Assembly: GCF_000350225.1 (NCBI RefSeq)
Contig: NW_005178735.1
Location: 215,379 to 279,378, forward strand
DNA from: Chondrus crispus
Lineage: Eukaryota > Rhodophyta > Florideophyceae > Gigartinales > Gigartinaceae
Reading direction: 5' to 3'
Length of the DNA stretch: 64,000 bases
Below are positions 1-8,794 of this stretch, one piece after another (position 1 is the first letter of the stretch; every line of letters begins with the position of its first letter). The notes below the pieces were generated by a model. The model was not told the origin of the DNA and did no database searches. It worked only from the letters and a program-made list of their open reading frames with translations. The position numbers and the translations under genes are program-made.

Positions 1-2
1 AG

Positions 3-2615
3 CCTCGACTGGCCTCTGGTTCGCCGCATGTATTTGAAACCGTCGGCATGGGGCTCAAACGGTGCGGCATCAGCCTTCCCTTCAAGGCCCCCACGTACGC
101 CACCATCGCGGGGCTCCTCACCGTTGAGGACGAACCATACGCAAAGGACCTCGCCAACAAGCTTGCAGACGCCGTCGGGAAGGACATGGCCGCCGCTATA
201 CGCGACGGCCACTCTGGCGTCGCACGGAGATCGTTGCGCTTTTTGGCCTGTCTCTCATGCAGCGCAATGGTGTCGCCCATTTCGGTAGCCGAATACATTC
301 TCGTTTTGCTCGACGCCGCCTTGCACGAACTCACTCAAGCCAATCGCTCAGAGTATGGCGTGCACTGTCGCGGCGAGTTTTTGGCCGAAATCGCCTTGAA
401 CGCCTTGCCGTGGGCTGCGCCTCTGCTCGCCGAGCGAGCGCCGGAGGAACTCGCCAAAATTCTCGACGCCGCACGCAACATCGCAGAGGCCTGGAAGGCC
501 AGTACCTGGAGATGCGTTGCTCCAGCCACAAGTAAGAGGTGCGTTGAGGTCTTTTCAGAGCTTCTCGAGGCCACTTTTGTGCTCAAGAACAATGACTGGC
601 AGTGTGCCGAGACCATCATTCCGAGACCATATGAAGAATTTGGCGTCGAGCTCAGCGGGGGTCATGAGATTCTCATGGCTCCGCTTGTCATTCCAGGACA
701 TTCCAAGCTCACGAGGTACTCGGCGCCGCGTTTTCGCCTGTTCTTGGTGAATCCGAAACCGGAGGCGAGGGACCTGCAAAAGGGATTGAATGGCGAAAAG
801 GGCAAAGCAAGCGTGACTGGAAAAAGCGACGTCAAAGGGCAGACTCAAACCCCAAAAACGGAAAAGGGAGGTGAAGACTCGCAAGATGTTGCAATGACGG
901 ATGGTGATCAGGTTAAAAAGTTAGACACTGATGTAGGAATGAGTTCTTCAAAGGGCATCACCGCCGACCCTGGCCCCATCAATGGAGAAGTGAAGCAACC
1001 CAAACCCGAAGGACCAGATATGAAAGGGGGCGACAGCAAGCTTTTCACCATGGGTCTTGCCTCCGATCGAACACTGATGGAGAAGCATGTGTTGCGTGCG
1101 TACATTGTCGACATTGTAGACAACTTTTCGAGTAATCATGTCATGGCTGCTGAACGACTGCTAACATTTCCAATGCTGAACAACGTGGATGGGGAGATTG
1201 TGGAAGGATTGTTCTCGCAACTGTGCGCGATGCCCGACCCGAATTTTGCACCTGTCTACTATGGCACATTGTTTGTCGATTTATGTCGGGTGAAGGATTC
1301 TCGTTTACCTGTCAAGCTTCTCACAGCTGTGGAGGCTATGTTTCAGGACGCTGGCTTATTTGACCCGGAATCGTTTGATCGGCTAACCGAATGGTTTTCC
1401 TTTCATCTCAGTAATTTTGAGTACAAGTGGAACTGGTCTGACTGGGCTTTATACGCTGACGCAGACATGGTTGAGAAGTTTCCCTTCCGAGCCCTGTTTT
1501 GCAAGGATGTGCTATCCAGGTGCATCCGGCTTTCTTACTACGAACGCATTCTTGATATCGTTCCGGAAGAAATGAAGTACTTTCTGCCTCCAAAGCCATC
1601 CAGTGGGAACAAGTCTCGCTTTGACGACACAGTGAACGATAGCTTGATGTCAGTAGTGACAGGGAAGGACAAGCAGGAGGCGAAAGTTGTGATGGAACGG
1701 CTTTGCACGCTGATTCCAATACGTTCTGTACCCCCAGAGCCAAAATTGCAACAAAAGGCGGAAGCAGATGCGAATAATGGGAGGTTGACTTCTCTTATTC
1801 GTGCGATTCTGTTGGCAGGATGTAAAACTTTGTCGCACTTTGACACTGTAGCAGAGCGGTATCTTGCACTGCTTCTCCAAATGGCAGAAGCAGGAGGAGC
1901 CGAGGCAAGGCGGTTGGTGACTTTGGAGGTGAGCTGCTTCTGGAGCGAGGTGCACATTCGACAAATGTACGTGTTGGACAAGCTTTCGATGCGCCGGGTG
2001 ATTGACGGGTTGGCTATTATTGATTCTGTTCTTTCCGAGCAACGAGCCGACGGCCAAAATATGGTGGCGTTAGACGACGATGAGTTGAAGAAAAACTTGT
2101 CTCAATCGTCACGTTGGGAAATGATACGTCTGGTGATGCAACGGGCTCGGGCACGAGAGAATGGGGCGCGGACGGAGCTGACAGCGGCATCGCAAGCGGC
2201 TGCGGCTGCAAACGAAGGAGAAATCGAACGGGCCGAAGCGCGGTTGGAAAATGCCAAGTCGGGGACGGAACGGGCAAAGAAGGAGATCTCAGAATTACTG
2301 CTCTTCTCCTTCCGACGTCTGTTTTACCTGTGTCAAAAGCTACTGAGGAAGGATAAGAGCAGCGAAGACGACGACATGGAGAAGAGCGAGTACAACCAAA
2401 ACTTGCCTGGTTTTGACGACAAGCCGGTATGGTTTTGGCGGTGCCTCGGGATGATCCGGGAGTTGGCACGCAAGCACCCGAGACATCTGCCAAGCATTGT
2501 GGAACAGCTCGAATCGGATACGGGGGACGCGCGCGAACAGCACCAAGAGTTGTGGGATTCGTTCGACATTATCAAGGAAGTGGACGGGTGCGCGTTGCTA
2601 CCAAAAGTGTGGTAG
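3..2615 (+). CDS. NCBP1: Nuclear cap-binding protein subunit 1 (CBP80), 5' partial
   Basis: Large subunit of the nuclear cap-binding complex, which with CBP20 binds the m7G cap of new Pol II transcripts and links capping to splicing, export and decay. The frame is open from base 3 with no upstream stop. The first visible Met (base 48) already lies within the first MIF4G-like helical domain (TYATIAGLL, RFLACLSC), so roughly the first 80 residues are outside the window. Family landmarks in order are a WFSFHLSNFEYKWNWSDW block near residues 450-470, the LSYYERILDIVP motif near 500, and a C-terminal MIF4G-like domain after a charged helical stretch (residues ~700-765). Residues ~235-335, counted from the Met at 48, form a Lys/Gly/Asp-rich low-complexity insertion that animal CBP80 lacks. 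No introns are seen. The next gene downstream converges on it. Confidence 0.93.
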   Translation, partial: PRLASGSPHVFETVGMGLKRCGISLPFKAPTYATIAGLLTVEDEPYAKDLANKLADAVGKDMAAAIRDGHSGVARRSLRFLACLSCSAMVSPISVAEYILVLLDAALHELTQANRSEYGVHCRGEFLAEIALNALPWAAPLLAERAPEELAKILDAARNIAEAWKASTWRCVAPATSKRCVEVFSELLEATFVLKNNDWQCAETIIPRPYEEFGVELSGGHEILMAPLVIPGHSKLTRYSAPRFRLFLVNPKPEARDLQKGLNGEKGKASVTGKSDVKGQTQTPKTEKGGEDSQDVAMTDGDQVKKLDTDVGMSSSKGITADPGPINGEVKQPKPEGPDMKGGDSKLFTMGLASDRTLMEKHVLRAYIVDIVDNFSSNHVMAAERLLTFPMLNNVDGEIVEGLFSQLCAMPDPNFAPVYYGTLFVDLCRVKDSRLPVKLLTAVEAMFQDAGLFDPESFDRLTEWFSFHLSNFEYKWNWSDWALYADADMVEKFPFRALFCKDVLSRCIRLSYYERILDIVPEEMKYFLPPKPSSGNKSRFDDTVNDSLMSVVTGKDKQEAKVVMERLCTLIPIRSVPPEPKLQQKAEADANNGRLTSLIRAILLAGCKTLSHFDTVAERYLALLLQMAEAGGAEARRLVTLEVSCFWSEVHIRQMYVLDKLSMRRVIDGLAIIDSVLSEQRADGQNMVALDDDELKKNLSQSSRWEMIRLVMQRARARENGARTELTAASQAAAAANEGEIERAEARLENAKSGTERAKKEISELLLFSFRRLFYLCQKLLRKDKSSEDDDMEKSEYNQNLPGFDDKPVWFWRCLGMIRELARKHPRHLPSIVEQLESDTGDAREQHQELWDSFDIIKEVDGCALLPKVW

Positions 2616-2958
2616 AAATGACGCGTTGACAGATGACACTTGTACCGTAAGGGTATTTGGTAGGCAGATGTGGCGATGGTAGTGATGGCTTGTATCTGTT
2701 TTGAGGATACGAAGAAGGGAAGGACAATGGTTTGAGATAGACAAGCTCGATATGAAACAAGTGCTTGTGTATATAATTGACATCAATGTACTGTATAAAG
2801 GTGAGATAAGACTCTAGAGGACAACGACCAGCAAATATTGGCGCTTTAGGGAGAGAAATCAACCCTCCGCCGCGCTCTCGACGCTTACGCCACCTTCCAC
2901 ACACACACACTTAGAACCCCTCCCTCCTTGTCGCACGCCCTTCTGTCCGCCCTCGCGC
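2616..2958. other. Convergent intergenic region, 3' ends of two genes
   Basis: About 340 bp between the NCBP1 stop and the stop of the small Cys/His gene on the other strand. It holds an AT-rich stretch with a TATATAA-type sequence near 2770 and a short (CA)n run near 2900. No conserved ORF or RNA gene is seen; it most likely carries the two 3' UTRs. Confidence 0.5.
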
Positions 2959-3363
2959 TCACTCGTCATCATACCCCTTATGAAAGCCCGTCGCGCAACC
3001 CTCCGCCCCCTGCTCCTCGGCATCACAGCAGTCGTAAAAGTAGGCCGTGCCCCCCTCCCCCTCGCGCACGCGTCCGAAGTGCTTGGAGTTCTCTGCGCCC
3101 ATCCAGCGCGCGGTGTGAAAACGGCACGCGGCGGCGTGGTTCTCCGCCACCACGTAGCCGCGCTTGCATACGCGGCACACACGCGGCAGTTCGCGCGGCA
3201 GTTCGCGCGGGCGCAGCCCGCACCGCGTGGTCGCCGCCGCGCGCTGCCGCGTAGGCGCCAGGGCGCGCGGCGGGAGGAAGGCGAGACGCATGGGAGGTCG
3301 CCGGACGCACTGGCGGAGGTGCGGTGCCCCGGCTGGGCGGTATTGGCTCGCCCGGAATGGCAT
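2959..3363 (-). CDS. Small Cys/His zinc-binding protein, putative plastid-targeted
   Basis: A 134-residue protein starting at an ATG. The first ~58 residues are Arg/Ala/Pro-rich with almost no acidic residues, like a plastid or mitochondrial transit peptide. The remainder is a compact Cys/His domain: CRVC, then NHAAACRFHTA, then YDCCDA, then GCATGFHKG, with an aromatic before the CC pair. This spacing (CxxC ... NHxxxCxxH ... CC ... GCxxxxH) recalls a small zinc-binding domain of plant and algal proteins that resembles one half of a CHORD module. Function is unknown. The gene is divergent from the GDP-fucose transporter gene and shares a ~260-bp upstream region with it. The zinc-domain reading comes from the motif; organelle targeting is inference. 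Confidence 0.68.
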   Translation of the reverse strand: MPFRASQYRPAGAPHLRQCVRRPPMRLAFLPPRALAPTRQRAAATTRCGLRPRELPRELPRVCRVCKRGYVVAENHAAACRFHTARWMGAENSKHFGRVREGEGGTAYFYDCCDAEEQGAEGCATGFHKGYDDE

Positions 3364-3624
3364 CGGTGTGCATCACGAATCCGCCCCCGCGATTGGTCGC
3401 ACGCTTTTTAATGCACGCATGCGTCGTGTCGTGCAAGTTTAGACGACAGTAACTTTACACTGCAACCCTCTCAGGCCTCAGGCCCCTTGTCCTCCGCAGA
3501 CACAAACGCCCACTCTCCCGCTCCTCCCACAGTACCCCCGGCATCTCCCCCCTGCTCCACCCCTTCCGCGCCTCACCGCCGCGCCTCACCGCCCTTTCCG
3601 ACCGTCGCCCGCACGCTCGCCACC
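3364..3624. promoter_or_regulatory. Divergent promoter region with two ATTGG (CCAAT) boxes
   Basis: Spacer of 261 bp between two divergent ATGs. ATTGG (inverted CCAAT) occurs at 3392-3396, and again at 3342-3346 just inside the 5' end of the minus-strand gene. A CTTTTTAAT element follows near 3405. The plus side then has a long C/T-rich leader (about 3460-3620) before the ATG. Confidence 0.4.
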
Positions 3625-4653
3625 ATGTCTGTGGACGCGTCCACGCCGCTCTCGCGGCAGATGTTGCACATCGGCGCGGCCGTGTCCTTCTACTGGTTCA
3701 TCTCGATCTCGATGGTGTTTGCGAACAAGACGCTGCTGGGCTCGCAGGACATCGCGTCGGCGCCGTTCTTCATTACTTGGTCACAATGTGTGGTCACGGT
3801 CGCGTTCTGCTACATGGCCGGCTCGCTCAACGTGCTCGCCGTGCCGCCGTTCGAGGTCCGGCTGGACATCCTTAAGCAGATCCTTTCGCTGTCGTGCATC
3901 TTTACCTGCATGATCGTCTTCAACAACCTCTGCCTCAAGTATGTCGAGGTCTCCTTCTACCAGGTCGCCCGCTCGCTCACCATCGTCTTCAACGTCGTCT
4001 TCGACCTGCTCGTGCTCGGCCAAACCACCTCCGTCCCGGCCACGCTGTGCTGCGCTCTCGTCGTCTCCGGTTTCGCCTTAGGCAACATCGAGGAGGTGCG
4101 CTGGTCGCTCGTCGGTGTTGTCTTCGGCGTCACCTCGTCCTTCTTCGTCGCCATGAATGCCATCTTTGTCAAGAAAAAGTTCGCCCTGGTCGACAACAAC
4201 CCCTGGAAAATCACCCTTTATAACAACGTCAACGCCTGCTTCCTCTTCCTCCCTTTGATCCTCTTCTCCGGAGAGATTCCGGTCCTGCTCACTTCGCCGC
4301 TCACCCGCAGCCTCGAGTACTGGTTTTTGCTCGCCTGCTCAGGCTTGCTGGGTGTCTCCATCTCTTTTGCCTCCGCTGCCCAAATCAAGTATACGTCCCC
4401 ATTGACTCACAACGTCTCCGCCACGGCCAAGTCGGCTGCCCAGACCATCATTGCTTTGCTGGTCTACAAAAACCCGATTACAAGCTTGGGTGGCTTTTCC
4501 GTGTTCATCGTCCTCGCCGGGTCCCTGGCTTATACGCTCGTACGGAGGGCCGAGATGAAAAATAAGGCCGCCGAGCAAGTCGTTGATAAGGCAGAGAATG
4601 CAAAAGAGCCTTTGTTCTCTTCCGGTGTCGACCAGAAGGCAGAGAAAGCTTGA
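3625..4653 (+). CDS. SLC35C1: GDP-fucose transporter, SLC35C1 family
   Basis: Golgi/ER nucleotide-sugar antiporter of the drug/metabolite transporter (EamA/TPT) superfamily, 342 residues, the usual length. The start chosen is the ATG at 3625 in a near-perfect Kozak context (GCCACCATG); the frame stays open upstream but without an earlier ATG. About ten hydrophobic helices are visible. Blocks typical of SLC35C1 rather than of plastid TPTs are FVTWxQC-like FFITWSQC, FNNLCLKYVEVSFYQVARSL, FGVTSSFFVAMNAI, LYNNVNACFLFLPL and IKYTSPLTHNVSATAKS. The C-terminal tail is charged (KNKAAEQVVDKAENAKE). It would import GDP-fucose into the secretory lumen for wall polysaccharide or glycoprotein fucosylation. 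A GDP-mannose or related substrate cannot be excluded from sequence alone. Confidence 0.9.
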   Translation: MSVDASTPLSRQMLHIGAAVSFYWFISISMVFANKTLLGSQDIASAPFFITWSQCVVTVAFCYMAGSLNVLAVPPFEVRLDILKQILSLSCIFTCMIVFNNLCLKYVEVSFYQVARSLTIVFNVVFDLLVLGQTTSVPATLCCALVVSGFALGNIEEVRWSLVGVVFGVTSSFFVAMNAIFVKKKFALVDNNPWKITLYNNVNACFLFLPLILFSGEIPVLLTSPLTRSLEYWFLLACSGLLGVSISFASAAQIKYTSPLTHNVSATAKSAAQTIIALLVYKNPITSLGGFSVFIVLAGSLAYTLVRRAEMKNKAAEQVVDKAENAKEPLFSSGVDQKAEKA

Positions 4654-5064
4654 TACTCTCGTTACGTCTTACTCATATACATACTCACTCATACTGACTC
4701 TAGGTACACTCTCCACCATTCGCGTTTCAATATCAAGGCGACTTTTAATTGACTCTTTTAACTCGACAACCCTGCATTCTTGCTAGAACGTTCGTTCACC
4801 TTTGGTGTCAGACGAGCGGCTTACCGATAAAAAAAGATCGTGATGTGACAAACTGTCACGACAAACAAATCACAAAAGCAATGCAAGCGGCTCTAAAAGA
4901 ATGAATAACTTTTACACTGCTAGAAATTTCCGCACCATCAGTGCTCTCCCCACCATCACGAGCTGAAGTCATTTGCCTTTGTATACCATGCGTAGAAGAA
5001 GTCCTAATCACACCAACACCAGGACCGGTACCAAAATCATAACTTCTAAGCCTCCATAGCCCCC
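4654..5064. other. Convergent intergenic region
   Basis: About 410 bp between the stops of the transporter (+) and the FAS1 gene (-). It is AT-richer than the flanking coding DNA and has TACTCATATACATACTCA-like short repeats near 4670. It probably carries both 3' UTRs; no further gene is seen. Confidence 0.5.
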
Positions 5065-6042
5065 TCAATACGGCAACCGAGAATAGTCGGACTGCGCGCC
5101 CTCCTCGACCAACCTCTTCGTCTTGCCAATATACTTGGACATACCCGAAACCGGCAAGAGCTTATCAGCGCTAACCTCATCCGGGGTGACGATAACCGTT
5201 CCTGGAGGCATGAGCTGATAATCAACAGAGGCGCCCTCCGGCTGGGCAATGGAAATGGGCTCATAATCCTCCTGCTTGGCAGCGTTGAAGGGGGGCCCGT
5301 ACTGCCAGAACGGGAGTTGGTTGACGAGACCCATGGCCTTCCTCCCCCCCGAGGTGCTCGGCAAACACGCACCCACTGCACGGCTAGTGTCCCTCGAATA
5401 GGTGCCCGTCGGATATAGCGAGCCCACGGTACTATCCGTAAAGGTCGGGACGGACGGGACGTAAGTCTTCGCAACGCCCTCAGGTTTGTGCATCGGGGTG
5501 GAGATCACGGCATCGACGGTATGAATGATGCCGTTGACGCACTCATCGTTACAGCTGTCGTTCAAGATGCGGGTATTGCCGACGCGCACGATCGCACCAA
5601 GGCCCTCATAGGGCAGCGGCCCGCCGGGGACGCCGTCCCAGAAGCCGCAGCCGCGGATCTGCTTGGACGTGTAAACGCGGTCGGGGAGGATGTGGCGGGC
5701 GATGACGGCGGCGGCTTCCGCGGGACGCGCCAGCAGGTTGGTGACGAAGCCCGGGGGCGTGCTCGCGAAGGCCGCGTCATTGGGCGCAAAGACCGTGCAG
5801 TTGGAGACGTCCAAGTCCACGCCCGCAGCTTCGGCCAGCTGGATGAGAGTCTTGTATTTGTTGGCGTCGACAAGGCTCTCCTTCACCGTCTTGCCGTGCT
5901 GCATCCGCGGGGCCGGCGCCCGCGCCGGGGTGGCGCGCGGGCGCGCCACGGCGGGGCGCGCCGCGAAGGACGAGTGGCGCGACGTGACGGCGCGCGTGGC
6001 GGAGGGACGCGAGTGCGGGAGGGGGGTGGAGACGAATGCCAT
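5065..6042 (-). CDS. FAS1 (fasciclin-like) domain protein, plastid-targeted
   Basis: 325 residues from the ATG at 6042. The frame stays open for 75 codons upstream, but this Met begins a classic algal transit peptide (MAFVSTPLPHSRPSATRAV, then Arg/Ala/Pro-rich to about residue 48). A FAS1 domain follows (residues ~50-175): KTVKESLVDANKYKTLIQLAE, then CTVFAPNDAAFAS, then ARHILPDRVYTS, and NGIIHTVDAVI at its end. The C-terminal ~140 residues have no domain I recognise but are rich in Tyr, Pro and Gly (QLPFWQYGPPF, YQLMPPGTVIVTPDEV). FAS1-bearing linkers are known in red algal phycobilisomes, so a phycobilisome linker or scaffold role is plausible. That role is inference; a plastid FAS1 protein of another function is equally allowed by the sequence. 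Confidence 0.78.
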   Translation of the reverse strand: MAFVSTPLPHSRPSATRAVTSRHSSFAARPAVARPRATPARAPAPRMQHGKTVKESLVDANKYKTLIQLAEAAGVDLDVSNCTVFAPNDAAFASTPPGFVTNLLARPAEAAAVIARHILPDRVYTSKQIRGCGFWDGVPGGPLPYEGLGAIVRVGNTRILNDSCNDECVNGIIHTVDAVISTPMHKPEGVAKTYVPSVPTFTDSTVGSLYPTGTYSRDTSRAVGACLPSTSGGRKAMGLVNQLPFWQYGPPFNAAKQEDYEPISIAQPEGASVDYQLMPPGTVIVTPDEVSADKLLPVSGMSKYIGKTKRLVEEGAQSDYSRLPY

Positions 6043-6751
6043 TGCGACTGAGGTTGGTGAGGAGGAGAGGTTGGACGGCCGGGAAGAACGCGAGGAAAGG
6101 AGGAATTGGGGGAGATAGAGGGCGGTAGGGTTCGGGGCAGAATGGGTGATGAGATTTTTCGGAAGCAGCCCGGCATATGCGACACATGTGTAGAGCTCAG
6201 ATGACCTGAGGATGACCTCGGTGGGCATATCGGGAATTTTCAATACATTTTGGAGGGCCTCCTGCACACACTTGGCGCGAGGGGAATGGGTATTGGTATT
6301 GGGTGCAAGGGAGTATTCTTTTCTGTGCTTCGGGTAAGCTTACGTTATGCTTCAGTTGTGCTTTGATTATACTTTGGCTGGGCTTTGTTGTCCTTTGCTG
6401 CTTTTTGGATGTGTTCTTGTTGGTTATTCTTTTCAGTCATGTTTTTCGGCTATGCTTTCCGGGCGTACTGTTTCTTTATGCTTTGAATCTCCTTTGATTA
6501 CGTTTTAGACACGTTACAACTTACTATATGCTCGCTGCTTTCACCCTTATCCCCTCGGTCTCTCACATCACTCACACCAACGTACAGAGGCAATTCGAAA
6601 AGCGTCTTCTTCGACCACCACAAGAACTATTTACAAACAAAAAACTCGAACCCATACACTCAAGCTTCACTCGCCGCCTCCCGCCCCCCACCCCACACTT
6701 CACAATCAACCTCAAATCTATTCTTCTTTAGCAGCCAGCTCACCCTCTCAC
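6043..6751. other. Upstream region of the FAS1 gene and 3' flank of the zinc-finger gene
   Basis: About 700 bp. Next to the FAS1 start it holds ATTGG (CCAAT on the minus strand) at 6104-6108, 6292-6296 and 6298-6302. From about 6310 to 6500 the plus strand is strongly T-rich with many GCTTT/CTTTG words. The rest flanks the 3' end of the next minus-strand gene. No ORF looks coding. Confidence 0.45.
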
Positions 6752-8794
6752 CTACACCCTCAAAGCCTCCTTCTCGTCGACCCCTCCACCTTCTTGGTGC
6801 ATCGAATGCCAAAGCCCCGCTCCAACCGCGTCAATTTCCCCGTCCCCTTCGTCCGCGTCAGACCCTTCCTGCGGAAGCATCCATAAATCGTCGGGCGTCT
6901 CATCACACACCTCCTCGTCACGTTCGTGCGGATACATCTTCGGCCACACCTCCTCCATCCCTAGCCCCGCCCCATGCACTCGGCTGCTCACCTCCCCACC
7001 TGACATTCCGCTCAAGTCCTGTCCTCCTGAAATATCACTAGACCCGAACTGCAGCTGCCCGCCCATTGACAGGAATGGGTCGCCCGACAGGAACGGAAAC
7101 ATCGTCCCAGCGGGGGAGAATCCGCCTTGCGCCGCCGTCCCGGGCCCGTTTTGTAGACACTCTTCTTGTCCTGTTGTGCTGTGCGAAACCCCATTATCAT
7201 AGTCTTGTGCTTCACACCCGGTTAATGGATTGCCTGAAAGATCCGAAGTTCTTCCTATCATCATAGGCTCTACATGTTTTTCGTGTGTGCTATTTCCTGC
7301 AGTGATGTCATCCAGTAACAGTCTCGTGTCTGTCATTCTCGAATGTTCGCCGACGAGTGACGAGTGGTACTGCCGCTCGAGTCGCATCTTCTGTCCCCCC
7401 CGCATGTCTGTATGGCTTCTGCCTAAATGTGAATCCACTTCCTTACTTTCCAAGATGGTTATGCCCTTGCGCAGGTCGTGTAACTTTGCGATTTTCTTGC
7501 GAAACTTGGTCGCCCCGTTCTTCTTTTGCGATAAACTAGAGGTTGCCCAGTTCTTCGCCGTTCGTTTCTCCGCACCCTGAGCCACCGGTTGCGCAAGCGT
7601 AGTCTTTCCGCTGCTGGCCCCGCTCGATTTTGGTATCCCTTTGCTCTTCTTCCCGTTCGACCCGTCCCCAGCTTCGCCCTTCCGCTTCCTATGGTTGATC
7701 AGCTTGAGTCTTCGCCGGTCTGACGTCCGGTTATAGATCACGCACTGCGCTCTCTGCGGGCATTGCCCGCGGCAATGAGGACATTCCCACGTGCCTGGTG
7801 GTGCTTCCCGTGCCGCGTTGAGGTCCCACCGGAATTGGAGAAAGCATTTCGTGCAGATTGTTTTACGGCACCGCCCTTTCTGCAGATTGCCGCAGACTTG
7901 GTGAGGAGAGCCTTCAGTAGGACGCCGAGAGCAGATGTGGCAATGCTGGCTGGGAACGGCCTGAGTGTACGTTCGAGGTTTTCGCTTTTCCGCGCGTCGT
8001 GTCGGCGTGGACTTTGATGGCCCCGGTCCTTGCCCTGCAGATAGACAGTCGCCATTTGCTTGCTTTTGGAGGACAGGCTCTATTTTGGTCGGTGTTGTGC
8101 AGGCCTGCAGCATTTCCGTCCCAGGAGCTGAGCAAAGCTCCTTCTTCTCTACAGGGAAGGTTTGGGATGCAGACTTCGGAAGCGTGTGTATTTGAGAGAG
8201 TGTTTTAGTTGCGGAATTCGTCGGCAGCTGAGGGAAATGTGAAGTCGTTGGCGGTTGGACCGTTTCCCATCGAACGGGAAAGGACGTAGGGGACTGCTTT
8301 TCGACGTTCAAGGTGTCTAGAATTTCAGGAACGTTATGCATCAATTCATCATCACCGAGAAAGTTGTCAATAAAATCGGTAATATCCAGTTGGCTCGCCT
8401 TTGAGTCACAACCCTGCACCTGTGGAGGTTCGTTGAACAATGAGGCTGGTATTTTCGAGGTGATGCTTTCTGGAGAATGATATACGGTGGGATTAGCACG
8501 TGGTATAACGGCCGCAGTTGCGCCAATCTTCCGTGGGCTCGAGGAGCTCGAATTGCCATTTGAGCCTTCTGCAGAGTTTCCGAAATAAGTTTCATCGCTT
8601 GAACAATTATGACGACGGAGGTGATCCGTTATGGAATCAACATTGATGTATAAATGCCCGTCATGGTCCTCAGATAGAGCATTGAGGTCTCTTTGTCCAA
8701 GATCTGATTGGCTGGATTCTGAAACTTGAAAGAAAGAGGCTCCGAGCTGGCTTTCATCTCCAAGCACAGGTACTTGGGTTTGACTTTCTGTCAT
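6752..8794 (-). CDS. CDCA7-like 4CXXC_R1 zinc-finger protein
   Basis: 680 residues from the ATG at 8794; the frame extends ten codons upstream only through a TTG. Most of the protein is low-complexity and Ser-rich. One conserved module near residues 285-350 reads CHICSRRP, VCGN, GRCRKTICTKCFLQFRW, TWECPHCRGQC and a final Cys, the CxxC series of the R1-type (CDCA7/MAOA-repressor) zinc finger. A Lys/Arg-rich stretch follows, then a long acidic C-terminus. In animals and plants CDCA7 proteins recruit the HELLS/DDM1 remodeller to maintain DNA methylation and silence repeats, which would fit a transposon-rich genome. The zinc finger is seen; the silencing role here is inference. The first Cys-rich portion contains a longer CGNLQKGRC-type insertion than in vertebrates. 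Confidence 0.78.
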   Translation of the reverse strand: MTESQTQVPVLGDESQLGASFFQVSESSQSDLGQRDLNALSEDHDGHLYINVDSITDHLRRHNCSSDETYFGNSAEGSNGNSSSSSPRKIGATAAVIPRANPTVYHSPESITSKIPASLFNEPPQVQGCDSKASQLDITDFIDNFLGDDELMHNVPEILDTLNVEKQSPTSFPVRWETVQPPTTSHFPQLPTNSATKTLSQIHTLPKSASQTFPVEKKELCSAPGTEMLQACTTPTKIEPVLQKQANGDCLSAGQGPGPSKSTPTRRAEKRKPRTYTQAVPSQHCHICSRRPTEGSPHQVCGNLQKGRCRKTICTKCFLQFRWDLNAAREAPPGTWECPHCRGQCPQRAQCVIYNRTSDRRRLKLINHRKRKGEAGDGSNGKKSKGIPKSSGASSGKTTLAQPVAQGAEKRTAKNWATSSLSQKKNGATKFRKKIAKLHDLRKGITILESKEVDSHLGRSHTDMRGGQKMRLERQYHSSLVGEHSRMTDTRLLLDDITAGNSTHEKHVEPMMIGRTSDLSGNPLTGCEAQDYDNGVSHSTTGQEECLQNGPGTAAQGGFSPAGTMFPFLSGDPFLSMGGQLQFGSSDISGGQDLSGMSGGEVSSRVHGAGLGMEEVWPKMYPHERDEEVCDETPDDLWMLPQEGSDADEGDGEIDAVGAGLWHSMHQEGGGVDEKEALRV

